DNA of 64,000 nucleotides from an uncultured Pelagibacteraceae bacterium (GTDB lineage: Bacteria; Pseudomonadota; Alphaproteobacteria; Pelagibacterales; Pelagibacteraceae), in contig CACGZQ010000003.1 of assembly GCA_902577575.1 (NCBI GenBank), forward strand, positions 1 through 64,000, given 5' to 3'. This document shows positions 1-7,592 of the stretch, in pieces. The position numbers and the translations under genes were made by a program. Positions within the stretch are counted from its first letter, which is position 1. The number at the start of each line of letters is the position of its first letter. A model generated the notes under the pieces. The model saw only the letters and a program-made list of their open reading frames with translations. It did no database searches and was not told where the DNA came from.

Positions 1-513
1 AGATTAATTCAAAAAAAAAATTTTGGTGTACCCATACATATTAAAAGATTTTTTATAACTCATAGTGAGGCAAGCAATTTATGCTTTAAATCACTCCTAA
101 AAAGAAATAACAAAAAAATTGTAATTCCAAATTCAAAAACCTTAAATAAAGATTATTTACTAACCGAAATTGCTGAAAAAATTACGAGGAAATTTAACTT
201 AACGGCGAAATTTTATAAAAAAGGGAGTATTACAAAGAATTATAGAAATAAGGTATGTCATATTCTATTAACATCTATAAGTGACGGGCAAAAACCATTT
301 GAAGAATTTACTTCAAAAAAAGAAAATATTTTAGAAGATATTGATAAGAGTATTTGTAAAGTTGACTTACCGTCCTATGATAACAGCATTGATTATATTC
401 TAGATAAAATATTAAAAAGCAATGATATTGATAAATTAAAAAAATATTTGTCACTCAAATTTAAAAGTTATCAACCTCCCAAAAAATACATCAAAGTAAG
501 TCGAACAATTTAA
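1..513 (+). CDS. Nucleotide-sugar dehydratase/epimerase, C-terminal part (partial)
   Basis: Frame 1 is open from the window edge to a TAA at 511-513, giving 170 residues with no start in view. The segment GVPIHIKRFFITHSEA, followed by a run ending in IVIPNS, resembles the tail of CapD/FlaA1-type polysaccharide-synthesis dehydratases, where an RYF/RFF-x-S-x-x-EA motif follows the Rossmann core. Such enzymes act on UDP-sugars for surface glycans. The NAD-binding part and the catalytic residues lie outside the window, so the exact reaction cannot be read. It fits a surface-polysaccharide island edge. Confidence 0.6.
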   Translation, partial: RLIQKKNFGVPIHIKRFFITHSEASNLCFKSLLKRNNKKIVIPNSKTLNKDYLLTEIAEKITRKFNLTAKFYKKGSITKNYRNKVCHILLTSISDGQKPFEEFTSKKENILEDIDKSICKVDLPSYDNSIDYILDKILKSNDIDKLKKYLSLKFKSYQPPKKYIKVSRTI

Positions 514-644
514 TAAAAGGAGAATTATTACTGTTCATTCTACTAAGTGGAATTTCTTCGTCGAGAACTTCTTTGAAGGGAATATCTATTTTCTCCATAC
601 TTTGTATTTTTGACTTCGTTGATTTCGTTGAACCAAAATAATTT

Positions 645-1505
645 TTATAAAAAATCAACCAAACAATGTCTAATATTTCCGCCATAATTATGTATGAATG
701 GAGGTTTTAAAGAGTAAAATTTCTGGTGCCAAGGGCAATCCTCCCAAAAAATTTTTTTTGAATTTGAGAATGGGTATTTTTCAAAATATAATTCTTCACC
801 ACCAGGTAATTTTTTATATTGCCTATTACAACAATATAATTTTGATTTGTTATTTTTAATAATTTCAAAATATTCTTTTACTTCATCAGGAGCCATTTCT
901 TGAAAAGAAACAATATTTATAAATAGTTCAATATTTTTATTTAGTAGAATTTTTTTAAGATTTGATGGAATTAAAGTCAGTATTTTATCTTTAGTAGGAA
1001 AATTTAAATCTGTAATTAGTGTAACTGATTTTTTCAAGTTAATATCTATTTTTTCTAAAATCATATTATCATTAATTAAAGTTTCTGACAGATTAACAGA
1101 ATAAATTTTTGCATTAGGAAATGCTAAATGAGCACCCAAAATTCCATTTATTTTTCCATCACCTATAACACATATTGATTTTGGATTTACATGTTCTTTT
1201 AATTTTTCAAATGTAAAAATGTGCCTGATAGTGTCAACATCTATAAATCTGTTAATTTTATCAAATACAGATTTATAAGCGTAGTACATTTTAGTTTTGA
1301 ACACATTGTTTCCAAAAATCACTCTTGCTAATAAATTATGAATATAATTTTTTATATTTTTTTTGGTATAAGAACCAAATCCTAAATGACTATATGGATT
1401 TTGAAAATCAGCATTATCTCGGAGGTGTTCTTTCCAGTAAGAAGATTTGTTCTTATTAGTTTTAACTATATTATTAAGTAGTTTATTATTTATTTCATCA
1501 AACAT
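645..1505 (-). CDS. Putative SAM-dependent (sugar O-)methyltransferase
   Basis: I chose the ATG at 1505 (286 residues), which has GGAAAAAAAAT just upstream. The open frame runs on to 1751, but those extra codons cross the ssrA-derived repeat (1519-1549) and lie antisense to the nuclease gene, so they are probably not coding. A glycine-rich segment, CVIGDGKINGILGAHL at about residues 112-127, looks like SAM-binding motif I, followed by a NAKIYSVNL strand. The early SYWKEHL...GFGSYTKK stretch and the late GGNIRHCLVDF stretch resemble the putative sugar O-methyltransferase family. It converges with the upstream glycan-enzyme fragment. The family call is from memory of motifs, and the substrate is unknown. 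Confidence 0.5.
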   Translation of the reverse strand: MFDEINNKLLNNIVKTNKNKSSYWKEHLRDNADFQNPYSHLGFGSYTKKNIKNYIHNLLARVIFGNNVFKTKMYYAYKSVFDKINRFIDVDTIRHIFTFEKLKEHVNPKSICVIGDGKINGILGAHLAFPNAKIYSVNLSETLINDNMILEKIDINLKKSVTLITDLNFPTKDKILTLIPSNLKKILLNKNIELFINIVSFQEMAPDEVKEYFEIIKNNKSKLYCCNRQYKKLPGGEELYFEKYPFSNSKKIFWEDCPWHQKFYSLKPPFIHNYGGNIRHCLVDFL

Positions 1506-1518
1506 ATTTTTTTTCCAA

Positions 1519-1549
1519 AGGGGCGTTCTGTTGCCAGGTGCCCTTAACC
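1519..1549 (+). repeat. Distal direct repeat of the ssrA 3' end (att-like)
   Basis: Bases 1519-1543 are identical to 3292-3316 at the 3' end of the tmRNA coding piece, in the same orientation. The match extends to 1549 with two mismatches (29 of 31). It starts AGGGGCGTTCTG and ends CAGGTGCCC. ssrA 3' ends are well-known integration targets, so this copy is probably the outer boundary of an inserted segment or the junction of two tandem insertions. No integrase gene is visible between the copies. Confidence 0.75.
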
Positions 1550-1626
1550 TTTTAACGTTATACAACAATTCTAGATCATAAAAAACGGCTATTTCTTTGT
1601 TGGGTGTGATCGTATTGTGATCGCCA

Positions 1627-2556
1627 GTGAGTCCAGTTATGATGAGTCCAGTGAAATTAGAATTCAAAAAAGGATCAAAGTATTCAAGAAAAGATATCGG
1701 CTGGGTTTGTTTTCCAGACAAAGGTAGACCTGCAGGCGGAGACTGGGACACTGGTTATGTTCGCGTTGAAGATAACCTAATTATATTTATGAATATTGGA
1801 GTTCCAGGCACAACTGATCATGATTTTGATAACCACTACGACCACTCTAAAGGAGTTATAGTTTGGTACGGAAAACCAAAATCTCATTCAAATCAACCAA
1901 CTTTCCAAAAATTATTATCTAGTGAAATGACGCCTCATTTTTTTGCAAGGTGGGATAATAAGGATCCTCAATTCACTTATTTAGGAGTTGGCAAAGTAGT
2001 TAGTTATAAAGACGGTGTTCCTTGTTTAGACGGAAATAAAAAACAAGTTGAAACAATTGAGTTAAAACTAACAGTCGAGGACTCGGGTGAAATTATACCT
2101 ATTCAAAATCAAACGAATGTCGATAAAGAAAAAGAAGCCATATCAGAAAAAAGTTTAGCCCCAAAATCATCTTTTCTTTTAGAAAAACATCTTGAGGATT
2201 ATATTATTAAGAACTGGTCTAACATCGAACTAAATAAGAATTATGATATTCACAAAGAAAATAATAAGCTTTGCACACAATATCCCACAGGCTCTGGACC
2301 TTTAGATATTTTAGCAATAAGCAAAGATAAAAAAGAATTTTTAGTTATTGAACTTAAAAAGGGCAGAGCCAGCGATATTGTTATGGGACAGATACAAAGG
2401 TACATGGGCCATATAAAAAACAATTTAGCAGGTGATAAAAACGTTAGAGGTTTAATTATTGCTCTAGAAGATGATAAAAATTTAAAAGATGCTTTATCAG
2501 TAGCGCCAAATATTAAGTTTATGAAATATGAATTATCATTTAAATTAACTGAATAA
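1627..2556 (+). CDS. DUF3427-like domain fused to NucS-like PD-(D/E)XK nuclease
   Basis: The protein is 309 residues from GTG 1627; ATGs at 1639 and 1642 are alternative starts. Residues about 10-120 (KYSRKDIGW, then a W-x-x-GYVR strand, then HFFARW and FTYLG) resemble the DUF3427-type domain found on some restriction-associated helicases. Residues about 180-309 resemble the NucS/DUF91 nuclease fold: GPLDIL with D227, IELKKG with E242 and K244, then Q255 and RY 258-259. That reproduces the D...ExK catalytic pattern. The gene sits inside the ssrA-repeat-bounded cassette, and its stop overlaps the next start (TAATG). A DNA-defence or mobile-element role is inferred; specificity is unknown. Confidence 0.6.
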   Translation: MSPVMMSPVKLEFKKGSKYSRKDIGWVCFPDKGRPAGGDWDTGYVRVEDNLIIFMNIGVPGTTDHDFDNHYDHSKGVIVWYGKPKSHSNQPTFQKLLSSEMTPHFFARWDNKDPQFTYLGVGKVVSYKDGVPCLDGNKKQVETIELKLTVEDSGEIIPIQNQTNVDKEKEAISEKSLAPKSSFLLEKHLEDYIIKNWSNIELNKNYDIHKENNKLCTQYPTGSGPLDILAISKDKKEFLVIELKKGRASDIVMGQIQRYMGHIKNNLAGDKNVRGLIIALEDDKNLKDALSVAPNIKFMKYELSFKLTE

Positions 2557-3194
2557 TGAAAAAACTTTTAGCGATCGTGGTTCTGGGTTTGTTATCCAAC
2601 AATTTTGTTAATGCCGATGAAACATTATCAATATTGGGTATAAAATTATTAGATAAAATAGATAATTATAAAATTAAAAAGGATTACGGTATAAGCGAGT
2701 ACTCTAAAAGCCAAAGATCCTATTCAGTCTATGCTAAAGTTGAAAATGAGTATTTTGATAATATCTTAGGTGTAGAAACCTTTGGAGAAGATAAAATTAT
2801 ATATCAAATTAACGCTTATAATTCTAAAAAGGATACTGATGCACTACAATGCCAGAATCTAATTGTTTCAATTTTAAATAAAAAATCACAGGACTTTAAG
2901 AAAAAAAACTATAACCGTACTTTTAATAAAAAAAAAGATGGATCGTTAGTTTCAAAATATAAAACATTTAAAATGATCGATGCATCATTTATCGGCAATA
3001 ATAATAATTTTAAATTTATAAGCGCTTGTGATAACCGGGGAAAAGCTGGTATGGATGCAGATGCAGATGTTTGGTTAATTTTCAAAGATAATAAAATTGC
3101 AGAAAAGGTAGGTGTAGAGTATCGCGAATTTTTGCAAAAAGATCTGAAAAAAAGAATTAAAGAACAAAACCAAAAAAGAACTAAAGGATTTTAA
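2556..3194 (+). CDS. Exported protein of unknown function, cassette partner
   Basis: This 212-residue protein starts at the ATG that overlaps the nuclease stop by one base, so the two are probably translationally coupled. Residues 1-20 form a signal peptide (basic MKK, hydrophobic core, VNA cleavage site). The mature part is rich in Lys, Asn and Tyr and has two Cys (in LQCQN and SACDN) that could form a disulfide. The C-terminus is a basic tail ending KKRIKEQNQKRTKGF. I recognise no family. It lies between the nuclease and the ssrA 3' end inside the repeat-bounded segment. An envelope protein paired with a nuclease gene is unusual. Confidence 0.6.
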   Translation: MKKLLAIVVLGLLSNNFVNADETLSILGIKLLDKIDNYKIKKDYGISEYSKSQRSYSVYAKVENEYFDNILGVETFGEDKIIYQINAYNSKKDTDALQCQNLIVSILNKKSQDFKKKNYNRTFNKKKDGSLVSKYKTFKMIDASFIGNNNNFKFISACDNRGKAGMDADADVWLIFKDNKIAEKVGVEYREFLQKDLKKRIKEQNQKRTKGF

Positions 3195-3291
3195 AATTCC
3201 CCAGCTGATGGCACTTGTCTTTCTTCAGTGTGCCCTATGTGTGCCCAAAATAAAAAAAGTTGTGAATTAATAAGTGTTAACGCCAATACGC

Positions 3292-3322
3292 AGGGGCGTT
3301 CTGTTGCCAGGTGCCCCAAACC
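3292..3322 (+). repeat. ssrA-proximal direct repeat (att-like)
   Basis: This is the partner of the 1519-1549 copy, 1773 bp away, identical over 25 bases and 29 of 31 overall. Read on the minus strand it is the last hairpin of the tmRNA coding piece (GGGGC...GCCCC, 3293-3317), so an insertion here leaves ssrA intact. That is the usual arrangement for elements using ssrA as attachment site. Confidence 0.75.
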
Positions 3323-3548
3323 CCGTAACTTAATTAACTAAGTTAATTAAGCAGCAAGTGCAAATTTTTGATTTGCATTTATAAATTAGCCCGTTACGTC
3401 GGAACCATCTCGAACGAAAGAACAGCCTTTAGACACCCGTCGATCCTAATTCACCCCCGTAAGTTGTAAATGGTGGAGGTGGTGGGTACTGCCCCCACGT
3501 CCGTGATGTTTATTACGAAATTCGTTTATCGTCATAGTTGGAAAACCA
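3293..3548 (-). ncRNA. ssrA: Two-piece (circularly permuted) tmRNA
   Basis: On the minus strand the acceptor piece comes first and ends with CCTCCACCA at about 3471. A 12-base spacer (3459-3470) follows, then the coding piece starting GGGGGTGAATTAGG at 3458. GGGGGTG pairs with CACCTCC to close the tRNA-like acceptor stem. The tag reading frame is at 3376-3347: ANQKFALAA followed by TAA. The coding piece ends in a GGGGC/GCCCC hairpin near 3293. Permuted tmRNA is the established alphaproteobacterial form. The T-arm reads GTGGG, loop GGCAGTA, CCCAC, which departs from the usual TTCRA loop. The 5' end near 3548 is estimated from the promoter. Confidence 0.93.
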
Positions 3549-3556
3549 ACACTATT

Positions 3557-3584
3557 AATATAAAACTCTTTAAAAGAGATTCAA
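3557..3584 (-). promoter_or_regulatory. Probable ssrA promoter
   Basis: On the minus strand TTGAAT (3584-3579) is followed after 16 bases by TATATT (3562-3557), placing transcription start near 3550, just before the acceptor piece. The spacer contains an inverted repeat CTCTTT/AAAGAG. 3195-3292, between the exported-protein gene and the tmRNA, shows no gene. Confidence 0.55.
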
Positions 3585-3597
3585 TAATTAATTCAAA

Positions 3598-4545
3598 ATG
3601 AAACTGACAAAAGAACAAAAGCAAGAAATTGCAGACCAACAAGCACAGAAAAATCAAACAAAAAGAGTAACTTCTACAGAATTAGAAAAAATTCTTTATG
3701 AAGCTCTTCCAGTTTTAGATCATGGTTTCGTTAGAGTGGTTGATTATATGGGTGATGATAGCTCAATAGTTCAATCCGCTAGAGTTTCTTACGGCAAAGG
3801 AACTAAAAAGGTTTCTACTGATGAAGGTTTAATTAAATACTTAATGAGACATTGGCACTCAACACCATTTGAAATGTGTGAAATTAAATACCATGTTAAA
3901 CTTCCAATATTTATTGCGAGGCAGTGGATTAGACACAGAACAGCTAATGTTAACGAATATTCTGCTAGATATTCTATTTTAGATAAGGAGTTTTACATCC
4001 CTGCGAAAGATCAACTTTCAGCTCAGTCTACTTCTAACCGTCAAGGTAGAGGAGATCTGATTACCGGAAAGCAAGCCGATGAAGTTTTAAAAATTTTAAA
4101 AGATGACGCTACTAGAACTTATGACAATTATGAAAAAATGCTTAATGAAAGATATGATGGGTCTACAATCGATGAAAGTAAAGCAGGTTTAGCAAGAGAA
4201 CTTGCTAGAATGAATTTAACTTTGAATTCTTATACGCAGTGGTATTGGAAAACTGATTTATTAAATTTATTAAACTTTTTATTTTTGAGGGCTGATAGTC
4301 ATGCACAATATGAAATAAGAGTTTACGCTGAAAAAATGCTTGAAACCGTAAAAAAATGGGTTCCAATTACTCACGCAGCATTTTTAGATTACAGAGTAGG
4401 GGCTGTGCATGTTTCTGCTAAAGGAAAGAAAGTTATTCAACAAATGGCAAAAGGTGAAAAAGTATCTCACGAAAACTCAGGTTTATCAAAAAGAGAGTGG
4501 AATGAATTGATGATATCTTTCGGTTTTAAAGAAAAGATTGTTTAA
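3598..4545 (+). CDS. thyX: FAD-dependent thymidylate synthase ThyX
   Basis: ThyX methylates dUMP to dTMP using methylenetetrahydrofolate, with FADH2 as reductant. The 315-residue protein carries the signature [11 protein letters not shown] at residues 112-122, the ThyX motif RHRx7S, with [14 protein letters not shown] just before it and SARYS just after. An N-terminal extension of about 35 residues precedes the catalytic domain. The product is longer than classical bacterial ThyX (about 220-250) but matches alphaproteobacterial forms. Its 3' end overlaps the convergent mrp gene by 20 bases. The ATG lacks a clear Shine-Dalgarno. Confidence 0.93.
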   Translation: MKLTKEQKQEIADQQAQKNQTKRVTSTELEKILYEALPVLDHGFVRVVDYMGDDSSIVQSARVSYGKGTKKVSTDEGLIKYLMRHWHSTPFEMCEIKYHVKLPIFIARQWIRHRTANVNEYSARYSILDKEFYIPAKDQLSAQSTSNRQGRGDLITGKQADEVLKILKDDATRTYDNYEKMLNERYDGSTIDESKAGLARELARMNLTLNSYTQWYWKTDLLNLLNFLFLRADSHAQYEIRVYAEKMLETVKKWVPITHAAFLDYRVGAVHVSAKGKKVIQQMAKGEKVSHENSGLSKREWNELMISFGFKEKIV

Positions 4546-5320
4546 TTTTCTCAGCTATACTTTTAAATAATTTTGAAATTTCGTGATCTGGCTTTGAATA
4601 AGTCAAAGGCTCGCCATCGTCAGCAGATATTCTTAAATCTTTATTTAAAGGTAAGTGACCTAAAAAATCTTTGTTAAATTCCTTAGCAGTTTTTTCAACT
4701 CCGCCCTCCCCAAAAATTTTATATTCTTTTCCATCATCACTTTTAAAAACATTCATGTTATCTACAAGTCCTAAAATTTTTACTCCAGTTTTTTCAAACA
4801 TTTGAATACCTCTTTTTACATCTAGTAAAGCAAGATCTTGAGGAGTTGAAACAATTATCGCTCCATCTATCTTCACTTCCTGCACAAATGTTAATTGAGT
4901 GTCTCCAGTGCCTGGAGGCATATCAATTATAATTACATCTCTATTTTTCCATAAGACTTTTTGGGTCATTGTTTTAATTGCACTAATTACCATTGGACCT
5001 CTCCACATCATTGGTGTTTGTTCATCAATTAAAAAGCCCATAGACATGCATTGAGCTCCAAATTTTTCTAAAGGTATAATTGATTGATTATCTTCACTCT
5101 TTGGTTTTTCTTTTAAATTTAAAAGCTTAGGCAATGATGGGCCGTAAACATCTGCGTCTAAAATACCAATTTTTAATCCAATATTTTGAAGAGCAAAAGC
5201 AAGATTTACTGCGATTGTAGATTTTCCAACTCCACCTTTAGCACTGGAAATTAAAATTGTATGTCTTGTGCCTTGAATTGGTTTTTTAAAAAACTGTTTT
5301 GGTGGTGGTTTTTGGCTCAT
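4526..5320 (-). CDS. mrp: Mrp/NBP35-family P-loop ATPase (Fe-S cluster carrier)
   Basis: The protein has 264 residues. A deviant Walker [12 protein letters not shown], lies at about 25-35, followed by [10 protein letters not shown] (56-64), MMWRGPM (104-110) and [10 protein letters not shown] (133-142), all hallmarks of Mrp/ApbC. Family members carry or load Fe-S clusters in the cytosol. The protein begins almost directly at the P-loop domain, so the N-terminal DUF59/MIP18 domain is absent. Where many homologues have a cluster-binding CxxC, this one reads [14 protein letters not shown] (191-204); the only Cys is C91. Divergent from hflK. Confidence 0.88.
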   Translation of the reverse strand: MSQKPPPKQFFKKPIQGTRHTILISSAKGGVGKSTIAVNLAFALQNIGLKIGILDADVYGPSLPKLLNLKEKPKSEDNQSIIPLEKFGAQCMSMGFLIDEQTPMMWRGPMVISAIKTMTQKVLWKNRDVIIIDMPPGTGDTQLTFVQEVKIDGAIIVSTPQDLALLDVKRGIQMFEKTGVKILGLVDNMNVFKSDDGKEYKIFGEGGVEKTAKEFNKDFLGHLPLNKDLRISADDGEPLTYSKPDHEISKLFKSIAEKIKQSFL

Positions 5321-5369
5321 AGTTTAAATTTAGCACAATATTTTAGACATTTTAGCGCTCCTTCTTAAC

Positions 5370-5399
5370 TTGTTTTTACGTCAAAAGTCACTATATAAA
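5370..5399 (+). promoter_or_regulatory. Probable leaderless promoter of hflK
   Basis: TTGTTT (5370-5375), an 18-base spacer and TATAAA (5394-5399), with the hflK ATG at 5405. The predicted start of transcription falls on or next to the start codon. Confidence 0.5.
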
Positions 5400-5404
5400 G
5401 TGCC

Positions 5405-6517
5405 ATGAGCTTCAAAGACAAGATTTTAAACAACCAATCACCTTGGGGATCCCCTCCAGGAGGTGGAAGTGGACAAAATCCTGGTGGTAACGGCTCAGGC
5501 ACTAGGCAACCTCCTCCAAGTTTGGATGAGATTATTAGAAACTTCCAAAGAACTATTAATAGATTTTCGGGCGGTAAATCTGGTGGATCAAGACCTATTA
5601 TAATCGGACTAATTATTATTGCTTTACTTTATTTAGCTAGTGGACTTTATAGAGTTTTACCTGATGAGCAAGGCGTGGTTTTGAGATTTGGTAAATACGT
5701 AAACACTACTCAACCTGGCTTACACTATCACTTTCCCACACCCTTTGAGAGAGTATTAACTCCTAAAGTAACTAAAGTTAATCGGGTGGATGTTGGCTTT
5801 AGACCAGCAAGTGACTCTGGAAGATCATCTGGAGTTGGAAATGTTCCAGAAGAAAGCCTAATGTTAACTGGTGACGAAAACATAGTAGATATTAATTACT
5901 CTGTTTTTTGGGTGATCAAAGACGCACAAAAATTTTTATTTAATATTCAAAGTCCAGTGGAAACAGTTAAAGCTGCATCCGAGACAGCAATGAGAGAAGT
6001 AATAGCAAAAAATAAGATTCAAAATATTTTAACCGAGGGAAGATCAAAGATTGAGGTTGAAGTTCAAGAAATAGCCCAGCTTATTTTAGACGAATATGGT
6101 TCAGGTATACAATTAACTCAAGTACAAACACAACAAGCCGACCCACCTGAACAAGTGATAGATGCATTCAGGGATGTACAGGCTGCAAGAGCAGATAGAG
6201 AAAGATCAAAGAACGAGGCTGAAGCATATGCAAATGATGTTATACCAAGAGCACGAGGTGAAGCTGAACAAGTTTTACAACAAGCAGAAGCTTATAAGAA
6301 AGAAGTTGTAGCGAAAGCCGAAGGTGAAGCTAGCAGATTTTTAGCCATCTATAACGAGTACAAAAATGCAAAACAAGTTACACAAGAGAGAATGTATTTG
6401 GAAACAATGGAAAAAGTTTTAGCAGATATCGATAAAGTAATTATAGATAAGGAGTCCGGTTCAGGTGTTGTTCCTTATTTACCTTTACCTGAATTAAAAA
6501 AAGGGAGCAATAATTAA
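5405..6517 (+). CDS. hflK: FtsH protease modulator HflK
   Basis: HflK (370 residues) forms, with HflC, the membrane SPFH complex that restrains the FtsH protease. The N-terminus is rich in Gly, Pro and Asn (about 1-60), typical of HflK. One membrane helix follows (about 64-82, PIIIGLIIIALLYLASG), then the SPFH domain beginning YRVLPDEQGVVLRFGKY, and an Ala/Glu/Arg-rich coiled coil (about 255-330). It overlaps hflC by one base (TAATG) and heads hflK-hflC-yjeT-degP-miaA, a classical membrane quality-control order. Confidence 0.95.
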   Translation: MSFKDKILNNQSPWGSPPGGGSGQNPGGNGSGTRQPPPSLDEIIRNFQRTINRFSGGKSGGSRPIIIGLIIIALLYLASGLYRVLPDEQGVVLRFGKYVNTTQPGLHYHFPTPFERVLTPKVTKVNRVDVGFRPASDSGRSSGVGNVPEESLMLTGDENIVDINYSVFWVIKDAQKFLFNIQSPVETVKAASETAMREVIAKNKIQNILTEGRSKIEVEVQEIAQLILDEYGSGIQLTQVQTQQADPPEQVIDAFRDVQAARADRERSKNEAEAYANDVIPRARGEAEQVLQQAEAYKKEVVAKAEGEASRFLAIYNEYKNAKQVTQERMYLETMEKVLADIDKVIIDKESGSGVVPYLPLPELKKGSNN

Positions 6518-7392
6518 TGAGAGGCGTTAAATTCATAGTTCCTGCAGTTATTTTAATTGGTGTAGTGATTTTTCAATCACTATTTATTGTACAAGAAATT
6601 AGTCAAGCAATAGTTCTTCAATTTGGTGATCCTAAAAAAATCGTTACGAAAGCTGGTTTAAATTTTAAATTACCTTTCATTCAAAATGTAGTTTATTTAG
6701 ATAAAAGAATTTTAAATTTAGATAATGATCCAGAAGAAGTTATAGCCGCCGACCAGAAAAGATTGATCGTAGATGCTTTCGCAAGGTTTAAGATTGTAGA
6801 TCCGCTAAAATTTTATATTTCAGTTGGAAATGAGAGAGTAGCAAGATCTAGGTTGTCTACAATTATTAATTCTAGAATCAGAGGTGTTTTAGGTACCCAA
6901 GAATTAGCTACACTACTGTCTACCGATAGGGCTAGGCAAATGCAAATAATTCAATCACAAGTAAATGAAGAGGCACAAAACTTTGGTATAACCATAGTGG
7001 ATGTTCGAATAAAAAGAGCAGACTTACCTCCAGCGAACAGTGAAGCGATTTATAAAAGAATGCAAACTGAAAGAGAAAGAGAAGCAAAAGAATTTAGAGC
7101 ACAGGGCGCAGAGATAGCTCAAAAAATTAGATCTACAGCTGATAAAGATGTTACAGTAATCTTGGCCCAAGCTAACAAAAAATCTGAAATAATGAAGGGT
7201 GAGGGAGACGGAGAAAGAAATAAGATTTTTGCTAATGCTTTTGGAAGAGATCCACAATTTTTTGCGTTTTACCGAGCAATGCAAGCTTACGAAAAAGCTC
7301 TTATCGGTGGAGAAACATCCTTAGTGCTTTCACCAGATAGCGAATTCTTTAAATTTTTTGGTAAATCTATTAAGCCAGCGATAAAAAGATAA
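6517..7392 (+). CDS. hflC: FtsH protease modulator HflC
   Basis: The 291-residue partner of HflK. A single N-terminal membrane helix (about 5-25) anchors a periplasmic SPFH domain (QAIVLQFGDPKKIVTKAGLNFKLPF). A long charged helix, QTEREREAKEFRAQGAE, is characteristic of HflC, and the DPQFFAFYRAMQAYEKAL block near the C-terminus is conserved in the family. The start overlaps the hflK stop, suggesting coupled translation and matched stoichiometry. Confidence 0.95.
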   Translation: MRGVKFIVPAVILIGVVIFQSLFIVQEISQAIVLQFGDPKKIVTKAGLNFKLPFIQNVVYLDKRILNLDNDPEEVIAADQKRLIVDAFARFKIVDPLKFYISVGNERVARSRLSTIINSRIRGVLGTQELATLLSTDRARQMQIIQSQVNEEAQNFGITIVDVRIKRADLPPANSEAIYKRMQTEREREAKEFRAQGAEIAQKIRSTADKDVTVILAQANKKSEIMKGEGDGERNKIFANAFGRDPQFFAFYRAMQAYEKALIGGETSLVLSPDSEFFKFFGKSIKPAIKR

Positions 7393-7406
7393 ATATATTA
7401 GTTTAA

Positions 7407-7592
7407 GTGAAAGAAATCATCATTGCTTTAGGACTACTTTTTTTCTTAGAGGGGCTATTTTTAGCCATTTTCCCGTCAAGAATTAAAAGTATGTTAGAAT
7501 ATATTAAAGCTACTCCAGAAAATAAACTTAGATTATTTGGAATAGTATTTTTGATTATCGGTTTTTTAATTATTTGGTATATAAAAAAATAA
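7407..7592 (+). CDS. DUF2065 (YjeT-like) small membrane protein
   Basis: A 61-residue protein starting at GTG 7407. It has two hydrophobic helices (about 4-24 and 43-58) separated by a short loop, YIKATPENKLRLFG, which matches the DUF2065/YjeT pattern. In many proteobacteria this gene follows hflKC, as here. Its function is not established; by position it may belong to the HflKC/FtsH membrane complex. The stop overlaps the degP ATG by one base. Confidence 0.8.
   Translation: MKEIIIALGLLFFLEGLFLAIFPSRIKSMLEYIKATPENKLRLFGIVFLIIGFLIIWYIKK

Noticed and set aside
491..685. Minus-strand 64-codon ORF
   Set aside because: It overlaps the ends of two better genes, has no recognisable motif and no ribosome site, and its sequence reads like the antisense of low-complexity AT-rich DNA.
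1506..1751. N-terminal extension of the methyltransferase-like gene
   Set aside because: It crosses the ssrA repeat and is antisense to the nuclease gene; the ATG at 1505 has a ribosome site.
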